A stretch of 44,041 nucleotides of DNA from contig OMXZ01000012.1 of assembly GCA_900315165.1 (NCBI GenBank), positions 1 through 44,041 of the forward strand. Reading direction: 5' to 3'. Positions 7,387 through 15,631 of this stretch are shown here, in pieces. The notes below the pieces were generated by a model that saw only the letters and a program-made list of their open reading frames with translations, did no database searches and was not told the DNA's origin. Every line of letters starts with the position of its first letter. The first letter of the stretch is position 1. The translations under genes were made by a program, and so were the position numbers. Source of the DNA: an uncultured Actinomycetes bacterium (GTDB lineage: Bacteria; Actinomycetota; Coriobacteriia; Coriobacteriales; Atopobiaceae).

Positions 7387-8115
7387 ATGCAGGCTGATAC
7401 TAAAGCTCAGAGAATAGCCTTGTGTGAAGTACTGAGTACCTATGGCATCAACATCTCTAATGAACTGGCAGGACTTTTACTTCGTCATCTTGAACTTGTG
7501 ATTGAGAAGAATAAAGTTCTCAACCTTACACGGATCACTTCTATTGACGAGGGTATCGATAAACACATTATTGACTCACTCCTACTGGTAAAGTGTTTTG
7601 AGGAATGTTCTGATAAAGCATTTCTTGATATTGGAACAGGAGCTGGTTTTCCTGGTATACCAATAAGTATTGCGTCTGGTATGTCAGGCACGCTCATAGA
7701 CTCTGTTGGGAAGAAAGTTTCTGCTGTTAATGATTTTCTCACTGAACTAGATATTCATAATGTCCTGGCAATCAAAATTCGTGCAGAGGAATTGGCTCAA
7801 GAGAAGTCAAGCGTATATGACTATGTTGTTGCTAGGGCAGTCGCAGAAACTTCAGTGTTGCTTGAATATGCCAGCCCCCTACTAAAGACCGATGGATTAG
7901 CTGTTATTGCAAAGGCTGTTCCTACAACAGATGAGCTAGAACATGCAACTATAACTGCCAAGATATGTGGAATGGATTATGTTTCACGTGAAACATTCGA
8001 ACTCCCACACTTGATGGGAACAAGAACAGTATTGGTCTATCGAAAGATATCTGAGCCAAATATTAAACTTCCACGCACTGTAGGCATGGCAAAACATCAT
8101 CCCTTATACGAATGA
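7387..8115 (+). CDS. rsmG: 16S rRNA (guanine-527-N7)-methyltransferase
   Basis: RsmG (GidB) methylates N7 of G527 in 16S rRNA using S-adenosylmethionine. The 242-residue protein has the cofactor motif FLDIGTGAGFPGIPISIA (about 78-95). The conserved N-terminal NLTRI...HIIDSL block is at 46-63. AAGGAG lies 6-11 bases before ATG 7387. Base use is strikingly different from most of the window: AT-rich with AT-ending codons. A perfect parS site is embedded in its 3' part (7980-7995). It has its own transcription unit after the jag terminator and precedes parAB, the common order. Confidence 0.96.
   Translation: MQADTKAQRIALCEVLSTYGINISNELAGLLLRHLELVIEKNKVLNLTRITSIDEGIDKHIIDSLLLVKCFEECSDKAFLDIGTGAGFPGIPISIASGMSGTLIDSVGKKVSAVNDFLTELDIHNVLAIKIRAEELAQEKSSVYDYVVARAVAETSVLLEYASPLLKTDGLAVIAKAVPTTDELEHATITAKICGMDYVSRETFELPHLMGTRTVLVYRKISEPNIKLPRTVGMAKHHPLYE
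7980..7995. promoter_or_regulatory. parS site 1 (perfect)
   Basis: TGTTTCACGTGAAACA, a perfect 16-bp palindrome identical to the bacterial chromosomal parS consensus, lies inside the rsmG coding sequence. It is the expected ParB loading site. Confidence 0.95.
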
Positions 8116-8119
8116 AGCA

Positions 8120-8135
8120 TGTTTCACATGAAACA
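8120..8135. promoter_or_regulatory. parS site 2 (one mismatch)
   Basis: TGTTTCACATGAAACA differs from the parS consensus at one central base (CACATG for CACGTG). It starts four bases after the rsmG stop. Confidence 0.8.
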
Positions 8136-8195
8136 ATTTCACTCCAATAGAAATAAACTCTTGCGAGCTATATAGAGCAGATGGCACAATAACAG

Positions 8196-8211
8196 TGTTC
8201 CACGTGAAACA
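8196..8211. promoter_or_regulatory. parS site 3
   Basis: TGTTCCACGTGAAACA fits the TGTTNCACGTGAAACA form of the consensus. It lies 63 bases upstream of the parA start codon, so ParB bound here may also influence parAB transcription (inference). Confidence 0.9.
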
Positions 8212-8274
8212 GTAAGAACGTTTCCTAACGTGACGACAAACACAGCTTAAATGATGAAAAAAGAAGGAGGAAGC

Positions 8275-9075
8275 GTGCCTTATAAAGAGGTAAAACGAGC
8301 ATTTCCTAATAGAGATGCGAAAGTAATCGCCATAATCAATCAAAAAGGTGGTGTCGGGAAATCGACAACTGCGGTGAATCTCTCTGCCTCGCTTGGTGAG
8401 CAGGGCAAAAAGGTTCTCCTTGTAGACCTAGACCCCCAGGGAAATACAACAAGTGGCTATGGCATCGAAAAAGAGGAACTCGAAAACGATGTCTATAATG
8501 CATTGCTTGAGGACTATCCGATTGAAGACCTCGTTCTTGATACTGTAGAAAAGAATGTATTTGTCATTCCTTCCACGATTCAGCTTGCCGGTGCGGAAAT
8601 AGAGCTTGTTTCTGCTATGGCACGCGAAAGTGTTTTGAAAACGGCGCTTGATCGCATTAAAAATGACTTTGATTATGTATTTATCGATTGCCCGCCATCG
8701 CTCGGACTTCTGACAATCAACGCACTCGTAGCGGCAGATTCGCTTTTAATCCCCATCCAATGCGAATACTATGCCCTTGAGGGTGTCACAAAGTTGCTTG
8801 AATCGATGAAGATGGTCAAAAACCGCCTGAATCCAGACCTTTATGTATTCGGTGTCGTGATGACCATGTATGATTCCCGCACCGCGCTTTCCAAACAAGT
8901 TGTAGATGAGGTCAATAAGTACTTCGGTAAGACCGTCTTCAAGACGATTATTCCGAGAAACGTGAAGCTTTCTGAGGCACCAAGTCACGGTTTACCGGTG
9001 ATTATGTATGCGCGTGTGAGCAAAGGTTCTCTTGCCTATTCAAATCTCGCTCGAGAGGTGGTACGCCGTGGCTAG
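8275..9075 (+). CDS. parA: ParA/Soj chromosome-partitioning ATPase
   Basis: ParA forms ATP-dependent dimers on the nucleoid and moves ParB-parS complexes, so it segregates origins. I choose GTG 8275 because AAGGAGG lies just upstream. The ATG at 8251 in the same frame would place that site inside the gene. The 266-residue product has the deviant Walker A KGGVGKST at 24-31, the DLDPQGNTT motif, and Walker B FIDCPPSLG. It is AT-richer than most of the window. The end overlaps parB by 8 bases, indicating translational coupling. Confidence 0.96.
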   Translation: MPYKEVKRAFPNRDAKVIAIINQKGGVGKSTTAVNLSASLGEQGKKVLLVDLDPQGNTTSGYGIEKEELENDVYNALLEDYPIEDLVLDTVEKNVFVIPSTIQLAGAEIELVSAMARESVLKTALDRIKNDFDYVFIDCPPSLGLLTINALVAADSLLIPIQCEYYALEGVTKLLESMKMVKNRLNPDLYVFGVVMTMYDSRTALSKQVVDEVNKYFGKTVFKTIIPRNVKLSEAPSHGLPVIMYARVSKGSLAYSNLAREVVRRG

Positions 9076-9949
9076 AAAAAGCGGACTTGGTCGTGGTCTC
9101 GAATCATTAATGGGTGAGGCAAACGCAGAAGTTGGTGGTGAGACACAACCGACGACAACGCTTCCGATTGACGATATCAAGCCGAATAAGGGACAGCCAC
9201 GAAAGAATTTCGATGAGGATGCTCTTGCGGAACTTGCTGATTCGATTCAACAAAATGGCATCCTTCAACCCATTCTTGTACGAAAGAAGGGGACCAAGTA
9301 CGAAATTATTGCTGGTGAGCGACGTTATCAAGCAGCGAAGAGAGCCGGCCTCAAGGAAGTTCCCGTTGTCATACGCGAAGTAAGCGACGAGAATGTCTTC
9401 AAACTTGCGCTCATAGAAAACCTTCAGCGTTCTGACCTCAACCCTATAGAGGAAGCGCAGGGCTATAAGCGGCTCATTCAAGAAGGCAATCTTACCCAAG
9501 AAGAACTTGGTAAAGTTCTTTCCAAATCACGCTCTGCGATAGCAAACACACTGCGCCTCCTCGATCTCCCGAAGGAGGTACAAGAAATGATGGCGGAAGG
9601 GTCGATCTCCGCCGGCCATGCGCGTGCCATCCTGGCTGTACCCTCTGAGGATGGTCGTATCAAGCTTGCCGAAAAAGTTGTGAAGGATAACCTAACGGTA
9701 CGGCAGACAGAAAACCTTGCTCCACTCTTTTCTGGCATGGACGAAGAACGACCGAAGCGTGAGCCGACACCACAGTCATTCAAGAGAGCTGCCAGACAGC
9801 TCCGTTTGGCGCTCGATACCAATGTCAAAGTCAAACGGGTGAGGAACAAGAACAAAATCGAGATTGAGTTTGCTGACGAGAACGAACTCGCTCGTCTAGT
9901 GACGCAACTCGGTAAGGCATCCTTGGGGGCAAACGATGAAGAGGATTAG
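9068..9949 (+). CDS. parB: ParB/Spo0J partition protein
   Basis: ParB is a CTP-dependent clamp that loads at parS and spreads. GTG 9068 gives MARKSGLGRGLESLMGE, the typical ParB start with the ParA-stimulating basic segment. A longer ATG frame lies within parA and is rejected. The 293 residues include the CTP-binding GERRYQAAKRAG and ENLQRSDLNPIEEA boxes, then the helix-turn-helix SKSRSAIANTLRLL, and a C-terminal dimerisation region. It overlaps parA by 8 bases and the next small gene by 14. Confidence 0.96.
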   Translation: MARKSGLGRGLESLMGEANAEVGGETQPTTTLPIDDIKPNKGQPRKNFDEDALAELADSIQQNGILQPILVRKKGTKYEIIAGERRYQAAKRAGLKEVPVVIREVSDENVFKLALIENLQRSDLNPIEEAQGYKRLIQEGNLTQEELGKVLSKSRSAIANTLRLLDLPKEVQEMMAEGSISAGHARAILAVPSEDGRIKLAEKVVKDNLTVRQTENLAPLFSGMDEERPKREPTPQSFKRAARQLRLALDTNVKVKRVRNKNKIEIEFADENELARLVTQLGKASLGANDEED

Positions 9950-10181
9950 AGCAAGTCTTATTCTACTGGCAACGGCAGTCGGAGGAGGATGTCTGGCCTA
10001 TCAACTTCTCCTGACAGATGAGGCGAAAGAGAGCCTTTCTAAAGGCGTGGAAAGCATCGCAAAAGGGTATGCCACTATGAAGGAGGCCATGGAGGATCGT
10101 TACGGCGTTGTGATGGAAAGCGACGATCCTCTTCCCAATGTGATCGCGACCAAGCGCGAATGGGAAGCACTCGGATATTGA
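9936..10181 (+). CDS. Small membrane-anchored protein overlapping parB
   Basis: The 81-residue product has one hydrophobic N-terminal segment (MKRIRASLILLATAVGGGCLAYQLLL). The remainder is soluble, helical and charged, with repeated Lys/Glu. GGGC is not a good lipobox, so a simple membrane anchor is more likely than a lipoprotein. The ATG overlaps the end of parB by 14 bases, so it is probably expressed with parAB. I do not recognise a family; the layout resembles small YtxH-like membrane proteins. A link to partition is suggested by the operon only. Confidence 0.75.
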   Translation: MKRIRASLILLATAVGGGCLAYQLLLTDEAKESLSKGVESIAKGYATMKEAMEDRYGVVMESDDPLPNVIATKREWEALGY

Positions 10182-10219
10182 AACGAATAATAAGAACAAA
10201 TGTACGTTTACTAAATAAG

Positions 10220-10254
10220 AAGGTCGCCGGTCACTGGATGACTGGCGACCTTTG
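10220..10254 (+). terminator. Terminator after the parAB operon
   Basis: A 14-bp stem (AAGGTCGCCGGTCA with TGACTGGCGACCTT, one G-U pair) with a 5-base loop lies between the convergent small membrane gene and rlmN. The T-run is short, so it may serve both directions. Confidence 0.7.
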
Positions 10255-10285
10255 CATTAAAGGGGCTGGTTAAAGGCTCAAAAGA

Positions 10286-11353
10286 TTAGCGCCCTAACAC
10301 ATTCTGGCGGAGTTGGCCGCAGGCTGCGTCAATATCCGCCCCACGTGAATTACGTATGGTAGCCTCCACACCCACCTGGTTGAGAGCACGGACGAACTCG
10401 CCGGCGCGCGCATCCGACGCGGGCTTGAAGGGGGAGTTCTTCACGTCATTGAGTTTGATGATGTTGACGTGGGCCAGGTTGTCACGGCAGAAGTCGCAGA
10501 GGGCGCCGAGCTCGTCGTCGCTGTCGTTCACGCCCTTGATCAAGGCGTACTCGTAGGTCGGGCGCCGCCCGGTCTTGTCCACATACTCGCCCATGACCTC
10601 GTAGAGGTGGATGAGGGAGTACTTCTTGACGCCAGGCATGAGGATGTTGCGGGTCCGCTGCACCGCGGAATGCAGGGACACGGCAAGGGTGAATTGCTCC
10701 GGCTCACGGGAGAATTTCTTGATCATGGGAATGATGCCGCAGGTAGAGACCGTGATGTGACGCGCGCCGATACCGGCGCCGTCGGGGGAGTTGAGCTTGC
10801 GCATGGCGTCGAGGGCGGCGTCGTAGTTCGCGAAAGGCTCGCCCTGGCCCATCAGGACCACGCTGGTGACCCGTGAACCGAAATCGTCGCGCACGTGCAT
10901 GACCTGCTCGTAAATCTCGCCCGTAGTGAGATTGCGATTGAAACCCGACGCTCCGGTCGCGCAGAAGGCGCAGCCCATGGGGCAGCCCGCCTGGGAGGAG
11001 ACACAGACGGCGAGCTTGGGCCCTGAGGGCATGCCGACGCACTCAACGGCGACCCCGTCGGGGAAGCGGAGCAGGTACTTGCGGCTGCCGTCCTCGGACA
11101 CCTGGCGGGCGACCTCGGTAGTCCCACCCAAGGTACAGTGCTCGGCCAGAGTGGCACGTAGCGCCTTTGGTAGGTTGGTCATATCGTCGAAGGACTGGGC
11201 ATTTTTCTCCCAAACCCACTCCTCGACCTGCTTGGCACGGAACTTGGGCTGGCCGAGTTCCTCCATCAGCGCGAGCAGCTGCCCGCGGGAAAGCGAGTGG
11301 AGGTCGACCCGGTCCTCGTCGGCGGTCTCGTTCTTCTCAGGTGCGTCTTGCAT
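10286..11353 (-). CDS. rlmN: 23S rRNA/tRNA adenine-C2 methyltransferase RlmN
   Basis: This radical-SAM enzyme methylates C2 of A2503 in 23S rRNA and A37 in some tRNAs. The 355-residue form starts at the ATG complemented at 11351-11353 (MQDAPEKNE), behind a GGGGGA. A further 32 upstream residues in frame look non-coding. The iron-sulphur CxxxCxxC is at C124, C128 and C131 (GCPMGCAFCATG). The C-terminal methyl-carrying Cys is C345 (AACGQL). It is divergent from ddl across a 98-base gap. Confidence 0.95.
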   Translation of the reverse strand: MQDAPEKNETADEDRVDLHSLSRGQLLALMEELGQPKFRAKQVEEWVWEKNAQSFDDMTNLPKALRATLAEHCTLGGTTEVARQVSEDGSRKYLLRFPDGVAVECVGMPSGPKLAVCVSSQAGCPMGCAFCATGASGFNRNLTTGEIYEQVMHVRDDFGSRVTSVVLMGQGEPFANYDAALDAMRKLNSPDGAGIGARHITVSTCGIIPMIKKFSREPEQFTLAVSLHSAVQRTRNILMPGVKKYSLIHLYEVMGEYVDKTGRRPTYEYALIKGVNDSDDELGALCDFCRDNLAHVNIIKLNDVKNSPFKPASDARAGEFVRALNQVGVEATIRNSRGADIDAACGQLRQNVLGR

Positions 11354-11451
11354 GGTTTTGTCCCCCGTCAGCGCCACGGGTCGGCGCGGGTAGTATCCTC
11401 TGAAATGTTGTTTTAGCAGTTTAACGCAGAGATTCCCGCGGAGGGTCACAC

Positions 11452-12429
11452 ATGGGCAAGACGGACGTACTCTCGAGCAAGGTGGCCGTGCTGGCCGGCG
11501 GCTGGTCGGACGAGCGCGAAATTTCGATGGACTCGGGCCGCGCCTGCCAGAAGGCGTTGCTCGAGGCGGGGTTTGCGCAGGTAGACCTCATAGATGTGGC
11601 AGATGCCGACTTCATTTCCCGCCTGACCTCGGGTGGCTACGACGTCGCCTATGTCGCCATGCACGGCCACTACGGCGAGGACGGCTGCATCCAGGGTCTG
11701 CTCGAGGTTCTGCACATGCCGTACACGTTCTCGGGCGTGCTGGCCTCGGCCGCCGGCACCGAGAAGGAGGTCGCCAAGGCGCTGTACCGTCGAGCCGACA
11801 TTCCCACGCCGCGCGGCATCGACATCCCCGGTGACAGCGAACTCGCCCCTGCCGATGTCGACCGCATCGTGGCCGACCTGGGCTTGCCCATCTTCGTCAA
11901 GCCTGCGGCCAACGGCTCCAGCTACGGCGTCACGCGCGTGACCGAGGCCTCCCAGCTGCCCGACGCTGTGGCCAAGGCCGGCGCCGAGGGCGACCGCGTC
12001 CTGATCGAGGAGTGCGTCGAGGGCACCGAGATCTCCGTGCCCGTCATCGGCAACGACGATCCCCGCGCCCTGCCGATCATCGAGATCGTCACCGGCGCCG
12101 AGTTCTACGACATCAAGGTCAAGTACGAGGCCCCCGAGCTCCACCATGTGATTCCCGCCCGCCTCGACCCCGAGGTCTACCGCCGCGCCCAGGACGAGGC
12201 GGTCGCGGCCCACAAGGTCCTCGGCTGCCTGGGCGCCTCGCGCTCCGACTTCATCGTTCGCGCCGACGGCACGCCCGTGATCCTCGAGACCAACCTGATT
12301 CCCGGCATGACCGAGCGCAGCCTGCTGCCCGACTCCGCCCGCCACAACGGCATCGAGTTCCCGCAGCTCACACGCATGTTTGTGGAGTGGGCCTTCGAGG
12401 CGTACGAAGCCAAGAACAAGACCAAGTAG
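11452..12429 (+). CDS. ddl: D-alanine--D-alanine ligase
   Basis: This ATP-grasp enzyme joins two D-alanines for peptidoglycan. The 325-residue protein shows VAVLAGGWSDEREISMDSG at the N-terminus, the family signature with Glu and Ser. Later it has MHGHYGEDGCIQGLLE, FVKPAANGSSYGV and the metal-binding ILETNLIPGMTERSLLP. The ATG at 11452 follows GGAGGG. A possible -10 box TAGTAT lies at 11391-11396. A 185-bp palindromic element begins 12 bases after its stop. Confidence 0.96.
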   Translation: MGKTDVLSSKVAVLAGGWSDEREISMDSGRACQKALLEAGFAQVDLIDVADADFISRLTSGGYDVAYVAMHGHYGEDGCIQGLLEVLHMPYTFSGVLASAAGTEKEVAKALYRRADIPTPRGIDIPGDSELAPADVDRIVADLGLPIFVKPAANGSSYGVTRVTEASQLPDAVAKAGAEGDRVLIEECVEGTEISVPVIGNDDPRALPIIEIVTGAEFYDIKVKYEAPELHHVIPARLDPEVYRRAQDEAVAAHKVLGCLGASRSDFIVRADGTPVILETNLIPGMTERSLLPDSARHNGIEFPQLTRMFVEWAFEAYEAKNKTK

Positions 12430-12441
12430 CCGTGAAGGACC

Positions 12442-12626
12442 GCGCCGGGTCGGGGGACCGGGAAGCCTTCCCGGGGCACCTCGCCTAAGCGAGTGCCAAT
12501 TACCTCTCCTCTCGGCGCATAACTCGCGGCTTTGCCGCTCAGACAGATGCGCCGACCCGAGGAGCGTCAATTGACACTCAGGCTCAGAATGCCCCGGGAA
12601 GGCTTCCCGGTCCCCCGACCCGGCGC
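12442..12626. repeat. 185-bp nested inverted repeat (MITE/BIME-like element)
   Basis: Outer arms of 37 bp (12442-12478 and 12590-12626) are perfect inverted copies, and each contains the small palindrome CCGGGAAG-C-CTTCCCGG or its inverse. Further nested pairs follow inward: GAGTG/CACTC (12491-12495 with 12575-12579), CAATT/AATTG, CTCCTC/GAGGAG, and TCGGCGCAT/ATGCGCCGA (12512-12520 with 12547-12555). A terminal GCGGC-TTT-GCCGC hairpin closes it. There is no T-run, so it is not a normal terminator. It lies between two co-directional genes. Confidence 0.88.
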
Positions 12627-12653
12627 TACCGTTTCCGATAGATTGAGATTGCT

Positions 12654-15599
12654 GTGGAAGAGCTTCTTACACACGAGAGTCTTGTCGACGAGCTGCTGAT
12701 GCCGGGGACGCCGGAGCGCGTGCGGGCACGGTACCTGAGTCTCGAGGAGCGGGCACGGACGGCCGACTTCGGGCCGCTCGAGGAGGATGTCATCGTGCTC
12801 GACACCGAGACGACGGGGCTCTCCTTCCGCGACTGCGAGCTCATCCAGATCTCCGCGGCGCGCATTTCGGGACGCGAGGTGATCGACCGCTTCGACACCT
12901 TTGTGCATCCCAAGAAGCCCATCCCTCCCGAGATCTCGCAGCTCACGCATATCACAGCACTCGATGTCGCCGACGCCCCGGCTGCTGAGGACGCCGTGGC
13001 GGCGCTGGCGGACTTTGTGGCCGGCTGCTCCGTGCTCGCCCACAACGCCACCTTCGACCGAACCTTCGTCCAGAAGGTCCCTGGCGGCCATGAGGTCACC
13101 GACACCTGGGTCGACACGCTTGCCCTCTCGCGCGTCGCCCTGCCGCGCCTCACCTCGCACGCCCTCGGCAGGATGGCCCACGCCTTCGGCTGCGACGCCG
13201 TCACCCACCGCGCGACCGACGACGTCGACGCTCTCTGCGGCATGTGGCGCATCATCCTGCTCGGTCTGACCGACCTGCCTGCGGGTTTGCTCGGTTACTT
13301 GGCCGGCCTGCACGAGGATGTCGACTGGGTCTTCCGCCCGATCATCGGCCACCTCGCGCTCGAGATGGGGGAGCCCGCCGTCCCCTTCAGCCTCAAGGCT
13401 GCACGCGCGGAGCTCCTCGGCGAGGTCGGGGGCCGTGCGCATGCCGACGCGGCCGAGAAGGACAACCTGCTGCCCGTGGACCCTGGGGAGATAGAGGCCG
13501 CCTTCGCGCCCGGTGGCGTCGTCTCGCGGATGTACCCTGCTTATGAGACCCGTCCCGAGCAGGTTCAGATGGCCACCGAGGTCGCCGCCGCGCTCTCGAC
13601 CTCGACCCACCGCGCGATCGAGGCGGGTACGGGCGTCGGCAAATCCATCGCTTACCTATTGCCCGAAGTCCTCTTTGCCCAGCGCAATGACCTGACTGTG
13701 GGCGTGGCCACCAAGACGAACGCCCTGACCGACCAGCTCGTCTCCCACGAGCTGCCGGCGCTGGCCTCGGCACTGCCGGGCGGCCTGACCTTCACGAGCC
13801 TCAAGGGTTATGACCATTATCCCTGCCTCTTGCGGCTCGACCGCGCGGCCGCAGGCGAGCTTCCCGTCGACGCGATGGTCGGCCCCGGGCGCACGGCCCA
13901 CGGTGTCGGCAACGAGATGATGACCGCGCTGGCCGTGACCTATGCTTTCGCCTGCCAGTCGCCCGACGGCGACCTCGACGCGCTGGGCATCCGCTGGCAT
14001 TTCGTGCCCCGCGCCATGCTCGCGACCACACCCTCGCAGTGCCTGCGCACGCGCTGCCCCTATTTCCCCAACGAGTGCTTCGTATACGGTGCCCGCCGCC
14101 GCGCCGCCGCGGCCGACGTGGTCGTGACAAACCACTCGCTGCTCCTGCGCGACGTGGAGACCGAGGGCCGGATTCTGCCGCCCATCCGCCACTGGGTCGT
14201 GGACGAGGCCCATGGCTTCGAGGCCGAGGCCCGCAAACAGTGGGCCCGCGAGGTGTCCGCCGAGGATGCCCGCCTGGGCTTCGAACTGCTTGGATCCACC
14301 AAGACGGGCGTGCTCAAGACTCTGCTCGCAGCGACCGGCAAGCTGGAGGATCCCGCGCTCGGGACCCGCCTGCTCACCAAGACGTCCGCCGCGGCGAGTC
14401 GCGCCCAGGTCGCGACCGCGGCGCTCTTTGACGATGTCGCCGCCCTTGCGCGTGCCGCCCGCGGCGGCGACTCCTACGAGCGTACGACCATCTGGATTGA
14501 CCGCGACCTGCGTTCGAGTGATGCCTGGGCGGCCGTCGCGGAGTCGGGCCAGGAGGCCTGGCGCGCGCTTGACGAGGTCGCCAAGGATGCCGGGGATACG
14601 GCGAAGGCCCTCGGAGCGAGCGACGCCCGCCTCGGCGCCGACTTGGCCGAGGCCAGCCGATTCCTGATCGACCTGCGTGACAACCTGCGCTTGGTCCTCG
14701 CCGGCGACGACGCGAGCTACGTGTATTCCGCCGACCTGCCGGCTCGCAAGCGCGACCGCGGGACCGAGCGTCTGCGCGCCGAGAAGCTCGACGTGGGCGC
14801 CGACCTGGCTGCCCGCTGGCTGCCCGAGATGGAGTCCGTGACCTTCACGTCGGCGACGATGGCCGTGGGCAGGAGCTTCGAGCACTTCGACCACGCGGTG
14901 GGCCTCGACCTGGTGGGCCAGGCGAACCATCGAGACATCGCGCTGCCTTCCAGCTTCGACTTCGACCGCAATATGGCGGTCTTGGTCGTACGCGACCTGC
15001 CCGCCCCCGGCGAGCCAGGTTACCTTGAGGCGCTGGAGGACATGCTCTACGACGTCCATCGCGCGATGGGCGGCTCGGTGCTCACCCTCTTCACCAACCG
15101 TCGCGATATGGAGGAGGTCTATGAGGCCCTGCAGCCGCGCCTCGCGGCCGAGGGGCTCGAGCTGCGCTGTCAGGAGCGCGGGTCCTCGCCCCGCCGTCTG
15201 CGCGAGAGCTTCATCGCCAATGAGAGCCAATCCCTGCTCGCGCTGCGGTCCTTCTGGGAGGGGTTCGACGCCTCGGGCTCCACGCTGCGCTGCGTCGTGA
15301 TTCCCAAGCTGCCCTTCGCGAGCCCGCGCGACCCGCTCGTACGAGAGCGCGACCTGCGCGAGGACCGCAGCTGGTGGCGGTACTCCCTGCCCGAGGCAGT
15401 ACTCACCGTCAAGCAGGCCGCCGGCCGTCTGATCCGCACCGGCACCGACACGGGCGTGCTGGTGCTGGCCGACTCGCGCCTCGTGACCAAGCGCTACGGC
15501 CGGCAGTTCGTGGGGTCCATGCCGTCGCGGACGCGCAGCGAGCTCGAGTGCACCAACATCGGTCGCTATATCGAGATGTGGCGCGCTTCCCACGAGTAG
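12654..15599 (+). CDS. DinG-type exonuclease-helicase (DnaQ-like + XPD/DinG helicase)
   Basis: The 981-residue protein fuses two nucleic-acid enzymes. Residues about 43-205 are a DEDDh exonuclease: DTETTG with D50/E52, HNATFD, and HRATDDVD with the late His and Asp. From about 290 comes a superfamily 2 helicase of the DinG/XPD type. It has Walker A EAGTGVGKS near 323-331, a Cys group ending CPYFPNEC that could bind an iron-sulphur cluster, DEAH near 515, FTSATM, and the final QAAGRLIRTGTDTG. GTG 12654 is the first start in frame; its ribosome site is weak. It likely acts in DNA repair or R-loop removal (family knowledge). It converges on the WYL regulator genes. Confidence 0.92.
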   Translation: MEELLTHESLVDELLMPGTPERVRARYLSLEERARTADFGPLEEDVIVLDTETTGLSFRDCELIQISAARISGREVIDRFDTFVHPKKPIPPEISQLTHITALDVADAPAAEDAVAALADFVAGCSVLAHNATFDRTFVQKVPGGHEVTDTWVDTLALSRVALPRLTSHALGRMAHAFGCDAVTHRATDDVDALCGMWRIILLGLTDLPAGLLGYLAGLHEDVDWVFRPIIGHLALEMGEPAVPFSLKAARAELLGEVGGRAHADAAEKDNLLPVDPGEIEAAFAPGGVVSRMYPAYETRPEQVQMATEVAAALSTSTHRAIEAGTGVGKSIAYLLPEVLFAQRNDLTVGVATKTNALTDQLVSHELPALASALPGGLTFTSLKGYDHYPCLLRLDRAAAGELPVDAMVGPGRTAHGVGNEMMTALAVTYAFACQSPDGDLDALGIRWHFVPRAMLATTPSQCLRTRCPYFPNECFVYGARRRAAAADVVVTNHSLLLRDVETEGRILPPIRHWVVDEAHGFEAEARKQWAREVSAEDARLGFELLGSTKTGVLKTLLAATGKLEDPALGTRLLTKTSAAASRAQVATAALFDDVAALARAARGGDSYERTTIWIDRDLRSSDAWAAVAESGQEAWRALDEVAKDAGDTAKALGASDARLGADLAEASRFLIDLRDNLRLVLAGDDASYVYSADLPARKRDRGTERLRAEKLDVGADLAARWLPEMESVTFTSATMAVGRSFEHFDHAVGLDLVGQANHRDIALPSSFDFDRNMAVLVVRDLPAPGEPGYLEALEDMLYDVHRAMGGSVLTLFTNRRDMEEVYEALQPRLAAEGLELRCQERGSSPRRLRESFIANESQSLLALRSFWEGFDASGSTLRCVVIPKLPFASPRDPLVRERDLREDRSWWRYSLPEAVLTVKQAAGRLIRTGTDTGVLVLADSRLVTKRYGRQFVGSMPSRTRSELECTNIGRYIEMWRASHE

Positions 15600-15631
15600 G
15601 GGATGAGAAGAAGGACGCGCCGCTTCGGGCG

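Noticed and set aside
9936-10010. Lipoprotein signal in the small parB-coupled protein
   Set aside because: The Cys follows GGG and lacks the Leu/Ala pattern of a lipobox; a plain membrane anchor explains the hydrophobic segment better.
12442-12626. Ordinary terminator for ddl
   Set aside because: Arms are far longer than a terminator stem, the loop side is itself structured, and no T-run follows either arm.
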